Shown here: one piece after another, positions 10,287 to 20,271 of the stretch
Layout of the letters: every line of letters begins with the position of its first letter
Numbering within the stretch: position 1 is the first letter of the stretch
Origin: Asparagopsis taxiformis
Lineage: Eukaryota > Rhodophyta > Florideophyceae > Bonnemaisoniales > Bonnemaisoniaceae
Direction of reading: 5' to 3'
NCBI GenBank assembly: GCA_030407315.1
Contig: JALQPE010002265.1
Span: 1-64,000, forward strand
DNA length: 64,000 nucleotides
Translations under genes and position numbers: made by a program
The notes under the pieces: generated by a model
What the model saw: only the letters and a program-made list of their open reading frames with translations
The model's database searches: none
Told to the model about the DNA's origin: nothing

Positions 10287-11504
10287 ATGTTGTTCAAAGC
10301 GGCGATTCTGTTGTTCATCTATGCCTCGACGAGCGCGTGCGCCTCTGATGTGACTAATGCCGACCTCCAATCCTTCAGCTCCGCCGAGCTAGTAAAGCTC
10401 GAGAGGAAGCTCATGGATGAGGTCGCCGATCATGACCGCCAGCTGGAGGAAATACAAAAGGAGACTAACGTTTTGCGAGAGCAAAAAAAAAAGGTCGACG
10501 AAGAGGTAGAGCGACTGCAAGGTGCGAAAGAATGGGAGCTTCAAGAAAAGAAGAAGAAGGAAGAGGAGCTACAACAGGCCAAAGCTGACGTTGAACGCAA
10601 GCAACAAAACATCACTCACTTGACATCGCAGGTCACTGATCTCAGGTCACAGATTGATACTTTAGAGGAACGCCTCAAGGATCTCAGCAACGAAAAGGAT
10701 TTGACCGAGCGCGTATATCACGACCCTTCCCTTTCTGATGTCCTCAACTCCAGGGCCCAAAATTGGGGCACTGTGTCGCGTAATGTGTACAACAAAACAG
10801 TGAATACGGTCTTCCCTGCACTGTCGGGATTATCCGAATCTGCACGAGAGTACCGACGGAGAGTGTCAAGAACCTCCAGGGCTCTAGAGGTTGTCACATC
10901 CCTGCTAATTTATGGATTTGTGATCGGCACAATGCTAGCTAGCTACCGCGTCTACACTAAAGTCCGTGGAAGGCTGACAATTGCGCGTTTACTGTTCCTT
11001 GGTGATGCATTTTGTGCCTGCTTCTGGACTATAATGCTGCTGTGCTTCCTTATTTTGTTCGACGACCCTCTATATGTGATGAAGCAGCGTTCTCCAACAC
11101 CATTCTTCGTGTTCCAGTTGATTGCCTGTTTCTCATATGTGAACTTTGTTCTGCTGAGAGTGTTGGTCTTGGCGTCGAAGATGACACTGGGTGCTTTGGG
11201 AGAGACTCTTGCAGTTGTCGTGGTTGGTCATCACTACTATGTGCGTGTGTGGCAACCGGCAATTCTTGACCTTCCTTTCCGTGGTACATTCTTCTACTAT
11301 TTCTGCTACGCATGGCTCTTCTCTGCTTTTGCGTACAATCGCATTCAAGAGTTTGCTCCTTTGAAGCAACTAAGGGGTCCTAAACTTCCCCCTCTAATGT
11401 GGCTCCGGGTGCTCTTTGCAAGATTCACTACGAGTTCAGTCCCAGATGGGGACATTGAAAATTCTGCCTACGATTCTGAGGATGATGAAAGCCATGAACG
11501 TTGA
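10287..11504 (+). CDS. Signal-peptide, coiled-coil, multi-pass membrane protein of unknown function
   Basis: Start ATG at 10287 (MLFKAAILLFIYASTSACAS) gives a clean signal peptide; a GTG 18 nt upstream is not needed. The 405-residue protein then has a highly charged coiled coil (about 30-135, rich in EEL, QKET and KKK), a linker with DPSLSDVLNSRAQNW, and four or five membrane segments (about residues 200-360, for example EVVTSLLIYGFVIGTMLASY and CFWTIMLLCFLILF). It ends in a cytosolic acidic tail. A coiled coil in the secretory lumen followed by a membrane bundle suggests an ER or endomembrane protein. I do not recognise the family. It converges on cyclophilin H with 120 bp between them. Confidence 0.75.
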   Translation: MLFKAAILLFIYASTSACASDVTNADLQSFSSAELVKLERKLMDEVADHDRQLEEIQKETNVLREQKKKVDEEVERLQGAKEWELQEKKKKEEELQQAKADVERKQQNITHLTSQVTDLRSQIDTLEERLKDLSNEKDLTERVYHDPSLSDVLNSRAQNWGTVSRNVYNKTVNTVFPALSGLSESAREYRRRVSRTSRALEVVTSLLIYGFVIGTMLASYRVYTKVRGRLTIARLLFLGDAFCACFWTIMLLCFLILFDDPLYVMKQRSPTPFFVFQLIACFSYVNFVLLRVLVLASKMTLGALGETLAVVVVGHHYYVRVWQPAILDLPFRGTFFYYFCYAWLFSAFAYNRIQEFAPLKQLRGPKLPPLMWLRVLFARFTTSSVPDGDIENSAYDSEDDESHER

Positions 11505-11624
11505 ATTGTGTAGATCATTTGTGTCAGCGACGGGCTGTTAATCTTAGCGTCTTCTTAGGGACACTGTATCTTTGTATAAATGTTTGAAGGACAAATTTCT
11601 AAACGCTCCAAAGGTTTCCAGCTA

Positions 11625-12197
11625 TCAAAGTTCCCCGCATTGCGTAATCACACATGGAGCATTGGGGCGACTATTTTTATCAACGGGAACGCTTTCTAGT
11701 TTACGGACAGCCAAAAGCGATTCTTGGTTCGTCACTTTTCCAAACACGACATGCTTGCCGTCCAGAAAATCACACTGTGTGCATGTGATATAAAACTGAC
11801 TACCATTTGTGTTAGGTCCGCTATTGGCCATAGCAAGAACACCCGGACCGGAGTGCCTGAAAGCTCCGAGTGATTCATCTTGAAATGCAATAGCGTCGTA
11901 TATTGACGTGCAGCCAGTGCCATCACCGTTTACAAAATCACCACCCTGTATCATGAAGTCCTTGATGACGCGATGAAAGGTAGAGTTTTTATATCCGATG
12001 GGTTTGTTATCCTTCCTGTATTCACCGGTGCAGAATTGACGAAAGTTCTCGGCGGTTCGGGGACAGACATCTGCGAAGAGTTCCAGTGTAATTCGACCAA
12101 CTTCCAGAGGGCCAATGCTTACATCGAGGAACACGATGGGATTGCCTTCTTCGTGATGATTCAGAGCATCAGTGGGATCGCCGACTGGCACAGACAT
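11625..12197 (-). CDS. PPIH: Cyclophilin H (peptidyl-prolyl isomerase of the U4/U6.U5 snRNP)
   Basis: A 190-residue single-domain cyclophilin. It matches the spliceosomal cyclophilin H type closely: [72 protein letters not shown], and C-terminal CVITQCGEL. The catalytic Arg (R76, FHR) and Phe81 are present. The residue equivalent to the cyclosporin-contact Trp is Phe (F144, in [12 protein letters not shown]), which usually lowers drug affinity. The N-terminus is about 13 residues longer than the human form, with no targeting signal, so a nuclear role in splicing is expected. The next gene upstream, biotin synthase, is divergent. Confidence 0.92.
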   Translation of the reverse strand: MSVPVGDPTDALNHHEEGNPIVFLDVSIGPLEVGRITLELFADVCPRTAENFRQFCTGEYRKDNKPIGYKNSTFHRVIKDFMIQGGDFVNGDGTGCTSIYDAIAFQDESLGAFRHSGPGVLAMANSGPNTNGSQFYITCTQCDFLDGKHVVFGKVTNQESLLAVRKLESVPVDKNSRPNAPCVITQCGEL

Positions 12198-12639
12198 GAT
12201 GGGAATCGAGGAAAATTGATTGCGCAGCGTACGGTTCGGAGCGGCTAAACTAGGACCACGGCATAAACAGCTCTTCGTCTTCCAAAGGAAAGTACGAGAG
12301 GATCAACTTGGGCGCTGTAGATTGGCTAAATGAACCAGCCAATCATACATGTTTCGCAGACAAATTGACCAACCATCCGTTTCCATTCCACTTGCTTGGC
12401 AAGTCGGTATTGGTCGTATGGAGGACAAAGACGGCACTAGAGGGTACAGAATCCAACGTCAATACGTACAGAATATGTACAAAAATGCCAGCTAGCTCAA
12501 AAAACTTCGAAATCGAGACCATCTGAAGGGGCTCTTCTGCGCTGATCACAGATGACGGCTTTTAGAGCACCACCAAGTCATCTCCACATCCAAAGCAACG
12601 ATAAACATTTAGCACAGCTTCCCAGAAGTCAACTGCGAA
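12198..12639. other. Divergent promoter region between PPIH and biotin synthase
   Basis: 442 bp between two ATG codons pointing away from each other. I see no coding sequence or clear TATA box. Confidence 0.5.
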
Positions 12640-13848
12640 ATGATTCATCGATTAAAAATTTTGCCGGCAGTGTCTTTGAGAAGGTGGCTCTCCGGAGGGG
12701 CACGCTCCTTGGTGTCAGAAACGGTAAACGCCTCCAATCCCACTCCTCTTCCATTTTCCAATGAGAGCGTCAGTTCGCGTTTTGACGGCGCATCAGCACT
12801 ACACTCTACTGAAATACCTCCCACAATCAACAACGAAAAGTACCCAGTACGTTATGATTGGACGCGCGAGGAGATAAAAAAGATCTATGAACACCCGTTG
12901 CTAGATCTCGTCTACCAGGGAGCGACGGCGCATCGGATATATTTCAACCCCCGCGAAGTGCAGCAGTGCACGCTGCTTTCTATCAAGACTGGGGGATGTC
13001 CAGAGGACTGTAAGTACTGCTCGCAGAGCTCACGATATGAAACGGCTGTGCAAGCGGAAAAGTTGATGCCTTTGGATCCAGTGCTAGAGTCGGCTCGAAA
13101 GGCGAAGGAGGCGGGTTCTACGCGATTTTGTATGGGAGCTGCATGGAGAGGCGTTTCGCAGGTTGGTCCTAGACAGTTTGGAAGAGTTTTGGATATGGTG
13201 TCGGAGATTCGAGGCATGGGCATGGAGGTATGCGCGACGTTGGGTATGTTGACTGTCGAACAAGCACGACAGCTGAAAGAAGCAGGATTGACAGCCTACA
13301 ACCATAATTTGGACACATCGAAAGAATTTTACCCGCAAGTGATCACATCACGCCAATACGAAGATCGACTGAAGACACTGGAGAACGTGCGTGAGGCGGG
13401 CATATCGGTCTGTTGTGGAGGAATCATCGGATTGGGCGAGACACATCATGACAGAGTGTCTTTGTTACATACGTTGGCAACGCTGCCCGAACACCCAGAA
13501 AGCGTACCGGTTAATGCCTTGGTGGCAAATGAGGGCACGCCACTTGAGGATCAGGAACCAGTTCCTGTGTGGGATTTATGTCGAATGATTGCTACGGCGA
13601 GAATAATCATGCCGAGATCCATGGTGAGACTTAGCGCCGGGCGTGTTACGCTGTCAGAATCGGAACAGGCTATTTGCTTTATGGCAGGTGCTAACTCGAT
13701 CTTCACGGGCGACAAGCTGCTCACAACGCCGAACCCAGAGTTTTCAGAGGATAACGCAATGTTTGATACCCTGGGATTGAAGGGGAAGCAACCGTTCTTC
13801 TATGAAGAGCCGTATGGGAGGCGTGCCGATATTGATGCTGCAGTGTAA
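12640..13848 (+). CDS. BIO2: Biotin synthase, mitochondrial
   Basis: A 402-residue radical-SAM enzyme that inserts sulfur into dethiobiotin, the last step of biotin synthesis. The [4Fe-4S] cysteines are visible as GGCPEDCKYCSQSS (C120, C124, C127), followed by MGAAWRG, the conserved YNHNLDTS, GGIIGLGE, VNALVANEGTP and SAGRV. The start at 12640 gives MIHRLKILPAVSLRRWLSGG, an amphipathic Arg/Leu-rich mitochondrial presequence, as in plants and fungi. The core begins near residue 65 (YPVRYDWTREEI). There are no introns and no operon context. Confidence 0.95.
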   Translation: MIHRLKILPAVSLRRWLSGGARSLVSETVNASNPTPLPFSNESVSSRFDGASALHSTEIPPTINNEKYPVRYDWTREEIKKIYEHPLLDLVYQGATAHRIYFNPREVQQCTLLSIKTGGCPEDCKYCSQSSRYETAVQAEKLMPLDPVLESARKAKEAGSTRFCMGAAWRGVSQVGPRQFGRVLDMVSEIRGMGMEVCATLGMLTVEQARQLKEAGLTAYNHNLDTSKEFYPQVITSRQYEDRLKTLENVREAGISVCCGGIIGLGETHHDRVSLLHTLATLPEHPESVPVNALVANEGTPLEDQEPVPVWDLCRMIATARIIMPRSMVRLSAGRVTLSESEQAICFMAGANSIFTGDKLLTTPNPEFSEDNAMFDTLGLKGKQPFFYEEPYGRRADIDAAV

Positions 13849-14334
13849 CTGCATGTGTTTATCGCTGTAGAACCTTTTTGTTTGGTGAAACTTTTTAAGT
13901 CGTCGAGATATTGTTCAATGTTGCGAAGGTTTCGTGATCATGATAAATTGAGTAGTGAGATGGACGGGGGGATATCTACTATGAGCGTTGTTTGCGACCC
14001 TCGCAAGCCCTTACGGACTAGAAGGTCTCAAGAGTAGGGTCGAGTGCTACAGTTTAGGATGCGTTATCAAGGCGGAATAGCATCGGAGAAGGGAATACTG
14101 CGGAAACATCCTGGGCACTAAAAACAAGGCTAATTGGAGAGTATGATTGGCCGTATTTCCAGGATATTTGCGTAGTGTCGCAGGTTGATCACGCAACACC
14201 CAGTTCGACGGCGTTGGATCAACAAATTAGCTGCTATAAATTATACGAGACGAACCATTGTACGAGTGTGTCGTCAAATCGCTTTGCGGCTCTTTGCCTC
14301 GTATCGATGCATCAAACCCTCGGCGAGCAATAGA
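13849..14334. other. Intergenic region upstream of the LPA acyltransferase
   Basis: 486 bp separating two plus-strand genes. The acyltransferase frame stays open back to a TTG at 14185, but the encoded residues are basic and unlike the family, so I read this as 5' UTR. No other structure seen. Confidence 0.5.
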
Positions 14335-15450
14335 ATGTCTGTCGGCAAACTTCGTGGCTTCTTTGCCGCCGCATTCATCTTCTATTTATTGGTTGGTGCC
14401 GCCTTCATATCATCCCTCGTTCAACTGCTCAGTTACCTCGCTCTGCGTCCCTTTTCACTCAACGCCCATCGCAAAGTCTGCGTAACATTCGCTGGTTCCT
14501 TTCTTCTCTGCTCTGTCTTCCTCCTCGAGAAATGGGCTGGTATTACCTTTAAATCGTACGGAGATCGCTTGGACCCATCAAAGTCCTATTTCACTCTAGT
14601 AAACCATGCTTCCGACATTGACTGGCTCCTTGGACTCGCATATGTCGCTCGTTTCGGCTATCCATATCCCGGTAATGCAAAATCCGTCGTAAAAGCCTCC
14701 TTGGGTAAGGTGCCTCTCTTCGGCAATATACTGCAATTTTCTGAATTCCTCTTCCTTACGCGCAATTGGGCAAATGATCGCGAGCGATTCCTTCAAGCAC
14801 TCCTCGCACTTCGCGGCTATGCGCGCACTGCTCCTCTCTGGTTTGTGCTTTATCCGGAGGGCACGCGTTTGACGCCAGAGAAACTTGAATATTCAAAGGC
14901 GTTTGCCAGAAGTAAGAACATCCCCGAGCCCATGAATGTGCTTATACCGCGTTACAAAGCCTTCACTGCTATTCTTGCGACGATGAGGGATCAATTCCAT
15001 GGCGTGGTTGATGCCACTTTCATGTTTGAGAAGGACCATCCCTCGATAAAGAGCACGCTTTCCACACAGTGCAACACAGTTGTCCATGTGCATTCCACCC
15101 TGACCCTCATGGAGGACATGCCGGAGGGTGAGCAACAGCTAGAACAGTGGTTGCTCGATCGATGGTTTGAGAAGGATAATAGGATAACCCTTTTCAAGAA
15201 GGATATGTCCAGCTTGGGACCTGCCAATGACGCACACTTTCCAATTGAGGGTAGCCCTTCATTGCTACGATTTTACGCACTAGTAGCGACTTCTCTCTTC
15301 GTCTCCATTGCCACTGTATACATTTCTTCACAATTTCCAAACGGATTGTACTTGTTATTTCTTGTGAGTATTTCTGCGACTATCGTGACCGGCATATTCA
15401 CCATCATGAACGTCAAGCCATCACGAAAGGGTTCAGCATCGAGTAAGTAA
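14335..15450 (+). CDS. Lysophosphatidate acyltransferase family protein, ER membrane
   Basis: A 371-residue LPLAT-family enzyme, expected to add an acyl chain to lysophosphatidate or another lysophospholipid. It carries the HX4D catalytic motif in VNHASDIDW (H91), and PEGTR for phosphate binding around residue 175. N-terminal hydrophobic helices (MSVGKLRGFFAAAFIFYLLVG and a second) and two C-terminal ones make it a membrane protein, as in the AGPAT3/4/5 and plant LPAT2 group. The length also matches that group. I chose ATG 14335; upstream codons in the same frame are basic and unlike the family. It converges on the phosphoglucomutase gene, with stops 47 bp apart. Confidence 0.88.
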   Translation: MSVGKLRGFFAAAFIFYLLVGAAFISSLVQLLSYLALRPFSLNAHRKVCVTFAGSFLLCSVFLLEKWAGITFKSYGDRLDPSKSYFTLVNHASDIDWLLGLAYVARFGYPYPGNAKSVVKASLGKVPLFGNILQFSEFLFLTRNWANDRERFLQALLALRGYARTAPLWFVLYPEGTRLTPEKLEYSKAFARSKNIPEPMNVLIPRYKAFTAILATMRDQFHGVVDATFMFEKDHPSIKSTLSTQCNTVVHVHSTLTLMEDMPEGEQQLEQWLLDRWFEKDNRITLFKKDMSSLGPANDAHFPIEGSPSLLRFYALVATSLFVSIATVYISSQFPNGLYLLFLVSISATIVTGIFTIMNVKPSRKGSASSK

Positions 15451-15497
15451 CAAGTGCTTAAAGTACGCCGCGATCCAGCAGCTTTTGTGCAAACTAG

Positions 15498-17357
15498 TTA
15501 TGTAATAACCGTCGGAGAGTCTCGCTTTGTCAATTCCACAATTCGTGCAACGCGCAAAGCAATGTTCACAAGATTCTTGAAAACCTCACGTGGCTCGCGA
15601 ACCACAAAAGGCGATTTTGGCGCCTCGTACAGTTCAAAATAGATGCGGATGGTCGCTCCAGCCGACCCTGTTCCACTCAATCTATACACGAAACGTCCCC
15701 CATCCTTTGTAACGACTTTAACACCTTGCTTGGATGCAATAGATCCATCTATAGGATCCACGTATTCAAATTCGCTTATTGTCTCCACTGCTTCATCCAT
15801 TGCAACGGATCCGGAAATCATGTCGCGCAAATGCTGCATCATGCAATCTCCAGCTTCACTCGCGACAGATTCAAAATCATATCGCATGTTGTATGTACGA
15901 CCATATCGTTTCCAATGTTCGACCACAACATCCTCTACGGTCACCAGCTCTCCGATGCTTGTTCCACGGTTTTTGCGGGCAAGAATGCTCAACCAAGTCA
16001 GTACTGCCCACAGTCCATCTTTTTCCCGGATATGATCAGAACTTGTACCGAATGATTCTTCCCCACATATAGATATGTTACCCGCATTCATTAAATTGGT
16101 AAAGTATTTCCATCCCGTCGGAGTCTCGTAAATCGGAATATTCTTTGCTTCTGCTACCCGATCCAGCGCTGATGAAGTTGGCATACTACGCGCAACGCCC
16201 ATCAATCCTCTCGAGAAATACGGCACAGATGCTTCACAGCAATCGGCAATAATTGCCACAGAATCTCCGGGACTGACGAATACCCCGCGACCAAGAATCA
16301 TATTCCTATCACCATCTGCATCGGACGCTGCACCGAATTGGGGAGCATCAGGGTTTTGCACTGGATTCATCTTTTGGACGAGATCGGCAGCATACGTCAA
16401 ATTAGGATCTGGGTGTCCACCACCAAAATCCTCAAGGGGTGTGCCGTTGATAACTGTGCCCTTGTCCGCTCCAAGCATGCCTTCCAAAATTGTACGCGCA
16501 TACTCGCCCGTGGCAGCATGCATTGCATCGAAACACATAGAAAAGTCTGGTCGTCTGATAAAATCGCGAAGCGCTGGGAAGTCGAAGACGGATTGCAACA
16601 TATTGGCATACTCGGTGACGGGATTTATGACTTCGACTGTGAAAACACCACCGGAATAGGTAGTAATTCCTTCAGTGGCTAGATCAACATCAGTGCCGAG
16701 ATCTGCGAGCAAATATGACGTAATACAATTTGTTTGCTCGTATATGCGGTCGGTAAGATGCTCCTGTGCCGGAGCTCCAGACGCAGTGTTGTACTTGATG
16801 CCCCAGTCGCCATCAATTCCTGCAGGATTGTGGCTAGCAGTTAGAATAATACCGCCCAACGCAGCACGGGATGGAATAAGGGCGGAGACAGCAGGAGTAG
16901 TTAAGATACCATTGCGACCGACGACTACTTTCGAGATGCCATTTGCAGCCGCGATGCGGAGGATTGTTTGTGCGGCTGCCAAGTTATGGAAGCGGCCGTC
17001 ACCACCGAGAATAAGAGTGTTTCCGCGCAGCGCGGGAGGCCCTCCAAGTGCTGTGAAGAGGGATTGCACCCAATTAGAAAGGTAGCGAGGTTGAGAAAGG
17101 AGGAGTTTTGTCTTGCGACGAATGCCGCTGGTGCCAGTTTTCTGACCGGGAATCGGCTCAGTCGGATATGTCAAAATTGGCAGTGGATCGGTGGGTAGAA
17201 TTGAAGCCATGGAAGTTTGGGTCGGGATGCGACTGGAGTGAAATCGAATGAGACTAGGTGTGTTGGAAAAGTTTGCCGGGCATTTTAGCTGTGTAGGAAG
17301 ATAGAGTTTGGTTTGAAATGTGCTAGGTGATGCGAAGGCGATAGACTTGGCCATCAT
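15498..17357 (-). CDS. PGM: Phosphoglucomutase, probably plastid form
   Basis: Interconverts glucose-1-phosphate and glucose-6-phosphate. The active-site serine sits in TASHNPAG (about S175), the metal loop is DADGDRN, the sugar-binding loop is GEESFG, and the phosphate-binding site is RLSGTGS near the C-terminus. The core starts around residue 65 (ILTYPTEPIPGQKTGTSGIR). The N-terminal ~50 residues, MMAKSIAFASPSTF..., are Ser/Thr/Pro-rich with few acids and look like a plastid transit peptide. ATG at 17357 is preferred; 17354 is an alternative. The length of 619 aa is typical of a precursor. Red algae store starch in the cytosol, so a plastid isoform would serve other hexose-phosphate needs; this is inference. 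Confidence 0.92.
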   Translation of the reverse strand: MMAKSIAFASPSTFQTKLYLPTQLKCPANFSNTPSLIRFHSSRIPTQTSMASILPTDPLPILTYPTEPIPGQKTGTSGIRRKTKLLLSQPRYLSNWVQSLFTALGGPPALRGNTLILGGDGRFHNLAAAQTILRIAAANGISKVVVGRNGILTTPAVSALIPSRAALGGIILTASHNPAGIDGDWGIKYNTASGAPAQEHLTDRIYEQTNCITSYLLADLGTDVDLATEGITTYSGGVFTVEVINPVTEYANMLQSVFDFPALRDFIRRPDFSMCFDAMHAATGEYARTILEGMLGADKGTVINGTPLEDFGGGHPDPNLTYAADLVQKMNPVQNPDAPQFGAASDADGDRNMILGRGVFVSPGDSVAIIADCCEASVPYFSRGLMGVARSMPTSSALDRVAEAKNIPIYETPTGWKYFTNLMNAGNISICGEESFGTSSDHIREKDGLWAVLTWLSILARKNRGTSIGELVTVEDVVVEHWKRYGRTYNMRYDFESVASEAGDCMMQHLRDMISGSVAMDEAVETISEFEYVDPIDGSIASKQGVKVVTKDGGRFVYRLSGTGSAGATIRIYFELYEAPKSPFVVREPREVFKNLVNIALRVARIVELTKRDSPTVIT

Positions 17358-17725
17358 CGCTGGAGCAATGCAATCCAATGTGGGATGAGGGGAAAGAGAT
17401 CTACGACTGTGGTATTCGATGGGGGATGTACTTGGGAGAAACGTGCTTGAACAGCGAGATCTACGGATGGGGTTCGTTCAGCTGAAAGGTGTAATGTGAG
17501 ATTTGTTATGATTGCCTGGCGCAAATGTGTCAGATTTTTTATGCTCGATCTACACCTAAGTATATGCAACAACCTTGATGCATCGGCCGATGCAGGCAAC
17601 ATTCCCTATTATACAATGCCATGTTGTTCAATACCTGTGTACATGGTTCGCAACAAAGGCAAACTCTTACTATCCCGGAAAACTTTAAACTGCTATAATA
17701 CACGATGAGCAATCATCCTCTTCAT

Positions 17726-20050
17726 TCAATGCTTCCTTCTCTCCAATTCCAGCCTCTGCCGTTCTAATGCTTGCATCTTGAGCTGCTGCTCTTGTAGCTT
17801 TCGACATCGCAACTGATACTCTTCGTAGCCAAGTGCTTGCTGCGCATTCCAATTATTTCGCAGCACGTGCGCAGCGTCATAAAACGCTTGACCATTTGGC
17901 GCCATTTGACTGTTCAGCGGTGTTGCATTGTTGCCAAACATTGGTCTGTTCTGCATCATCTGCCTGTTAGCAGATGGATGTTGCCCTGGTATTGACGGAC
18001 TACTAGCGGCTTGCTGCCGGTTTCCCACTTGCTGCTGCCTATCTGTTGCAAACTGAGACATTTGTTGCATACCTGCCATTTGCTGGATGCTCATCTGCTG
18101 CATACTTGCCATGTGCTGTAAGTTAGCCATATGTTGTTGCATGCCCGCTATGTGCTGCATGTTCGCCATCTGCTGCAAGTCGTTCATTTTCTCCATACCT
18201 GCAACAGGCTGAGAAGCAGATTTTTGTTGCGGTAAAGTGCCTATTGGTCGCGGACCTCCTGCTGCCTGACCAGCTGGCAATTGTCGTATGCCACCCATCT
18301 GCTGCACATGAGGTGGCTGTTGGGTGCCGTTTACCTGCCGAGTAAGCAGGGGCATCTGCATAGTATGTAGCATAGGTGGTAATCCTGTGTTCGACAACAG
18401 AGGCATCGCGGTGGCATTGTTTGGTACGGAAACTGTTCTCGGTGCATTATGTACATTGATCAGTTTTTGACCATTCTGCCAGCCTTGCATTGGATGTCCT
18501 CCTTGATTTGTCTGTACAACTGGAGCAACGCCAGGATCCGGTTTCTGTGAATTCCCTCTTCGTTGTAGCTCAGCGAGATTTCTATTGTTTTGGACCAGCT
18601 GCTCTTTCCCATCATTTCTAGTTGGCTGATGCAACTGCCTACTCTGCTGCATCTCCTGTATGTATTGCATTTGTGCACGCATGTTGTTCTGCGCATTGCG
18701 ATATTGCAGTTGAGCAAGTTGTGCTTGTCGCCACTGAGCATCGGTCATACCATTACGTGCTCTATGCGACTGAACCCGCGATGGATTCTTCTGTTTCGCG
18801 GGTGGCGGTGGAGACGGGCGCGGAGGTTGTAGTGGAGGAAGTTTTATGATCACAGGCTTTCGCATCCGAGTATCGTAACTTGGCATGACAACGACACTAT
18901 CTCGAATAAGACGTCTTCTCGCGGAAGGTACGAACTGGGAAACTGCTTTGGTTTGAACGCCACGATAAACTCCAAGATGTTGTCCAACTACATTTGTATT
19001 GGGTGCACTTAGATGCGTGAGTGGAGCTGTGCTTATTTCCTCGTCGATGCCTTCTTCTTCTACTCGAGTACGAGGGCGCCTCGCAGCAAGGTAGCGTTGA
19101 TTCTCAGTGTCTGTGTCATCGTCAGATGCTGTGATAGTTGGAGTCAGAGCATAGCGGTCTGACGACAAAGCATTGTCACGAACGTATGGCATTGGACGCA
19201 CCACAGGGAATAGTTCGTCTTCTGAACTTTCCGACTCGGAAAAGCTTTCTGCCTGCTCATCTGGTACTTGAATGATTTCGGAGGGAAGAGGAACTGCGCT
19301 ATCGAGCGCTGCACTAGCTTTTTGTCTCTGCGCGGGCGACTGCAGTTCATCTGACGCAAAACCTGGATAGAGGTCATCAGAAAGATTGGCACGTAGTTTG
19401 CGTGTTTTGCGTATACCAGTCGACCTGAGGGCGGCCTCCGGGTCCGCAGTGACTTGTTCAGCTTCAGATTCGTCATCTTCAGATGAAGCAGCTGAAGCGG
19501 AATCAGAGTGTGAATCTTTTCGACGGGGGCGTCTGGCATTGCTCGAGCGTGTCCGTAGGCTGTATTTACTTTTTTTGTCAGCAGAAGAGGGCGGGGATGC
19601 ATTTGCGCGCGTTTTTCTGAAAGAGCGAGAAGCTCCTGAAACAGCAACTCTCTCGAGACGCGCTGATTCGATATGACTTGATATAACATCAACTAGGAGA
19701 TCAACTGCTTGATTGTAGGTGTTCAAAGGGGGGTATTTTAGACGGAGCATGGGAAGTACATTGATGACTTTCTGCACAGCGTCTTCAAGTCCAGCCACGC
19801 TGCGAAGATTGCTTGCATCGCCCGGGAGCTGGGGCCCAGTCTGGGATGGGGATACGCGAGGAATGGAAGACTGTTGCGGAAGGGAGGCGCGGCGTGGAAT
19901 GTTACATGATTGTATTGGTTTGTGTGACTGGCGGGGAAATTGGTTGGGCAGTGAGTTGCGACGGTGTTGCTTTTGTGAGGGAGGAGGGGAGGGTTGGGCG
20001 GGGGAAGCGGGAGCATTTTTGCGAGGGATGGGCGGCAGCGGTTGGTTCAT
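17726..20050 (-). CDS. Met/Gln-rich low-complexity nuclear-type protein
   Basis: A 774-residue protein I cannot place. Residues 1-90 are Pro/Ser/Gln-rich. A compact helical segment follows (about 85-135: GLEDAVQKVINVLPMLRLKYPP, then NQAVDLLVDVISSHIESARLERV), with spacing resembling a small protein-interaction domain. Acidic/basic stretches follow, with RRPRRKDS that could be a nuclear signal. The C-terminal half is rich in Gln, Met and Asn, with degenerate repeats of the form MQ(H/Q)(I/M)AGMQQ, and ends in an EEYQLRCRKLQEQQLKMQ coiled coil. Such composition is common in transcriptional co-regulators and condensate-forming proteins. Codon usage is ordinary. The neighbour 3' to 5' on the same strand is the unknown protein at 20272. 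Confidence 0.75.
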   Translation of the reverse strand: MNQPLPPIPRKNAPASPAQPSPPPSQKQHRRNSLPNQFPRQSHKPIQSCNIPRRASLPQQSSIPRVSPSQTGPQLPGDASNLRSVAGLEDAVQKVINVLPMLRLKYPPLNTYNQAVDLLVDVISSHIESARLERVAVSGASRSFRKTRANASPPSSADKKSKYSLRTRSSNARRPRRKDSHSDSASAASSEDDESEAEQVTADPEAALRSTGIRKTRKLRANLSDDLYPGFASDELQSPAQRQKASAALDSAVPLPSEIIQVPDEQAESFSESESSEDELFPVVRPMPYVRDNALSSDRYALTPTITASDDDTDTENQRYLAARRPRTRVEEEGIDEEISTAPLTHLSAPNTNVVGQHLGVYRGVQTKAVSQFVPSARRRLIRDSVVVMPSYDTRMRKPVIIKLPPLQPPRPSPPPPAKQKNPSRVQSHRARNGMTDAQWRQAQLAQLQYRNAQNNMRAQMQYIQEMQQSRQLHQPTRNDGKEQLVQNNRNLAELQRRGNSQKPDPGVAPVVQTNQGGHPMQGWQNGQKLINVHNAPRTVSVPNNATAMPLLSNTGLPPMLHTMQMPLLTRQVNGTQQPPHVQQMGGIRQLPAGQAAGGPRPIGTLPQQKSASQPVAGMEKMNDLQQMANMQHIAGMQQHMANLQHMASMQQMSIQQMAGMQQMSQFATDRQQQVGNRQQAASSPSIPGQHPSANRQMMQNRPMFGNNATPLNSQMAPNGQAFYDAAHVLRNNWNAQQALGYEEYQLRCRKLQEQQLKMQALERQRLELERRKH

Positions 20051-20271
20051 GCTGTTTGTCTACAGCGGCATGTTCAGCTGCGCAGTTTAGATCTATGGCG
20101 TAGATCCGCAGTGTGCGAAGTGAACTGCAGTCAAGAACAAGCACGTTTCGACAGGCTGGCGTGACAAGCGTGTTATATGGGTTTTCATAGGATGCGACCT
20201 CTCATGAGCACTGCTCGTCGTGGCAGCAAATTTTACTTAATTTTTTTTTGTGACTGAAATTGTTTCACGTG

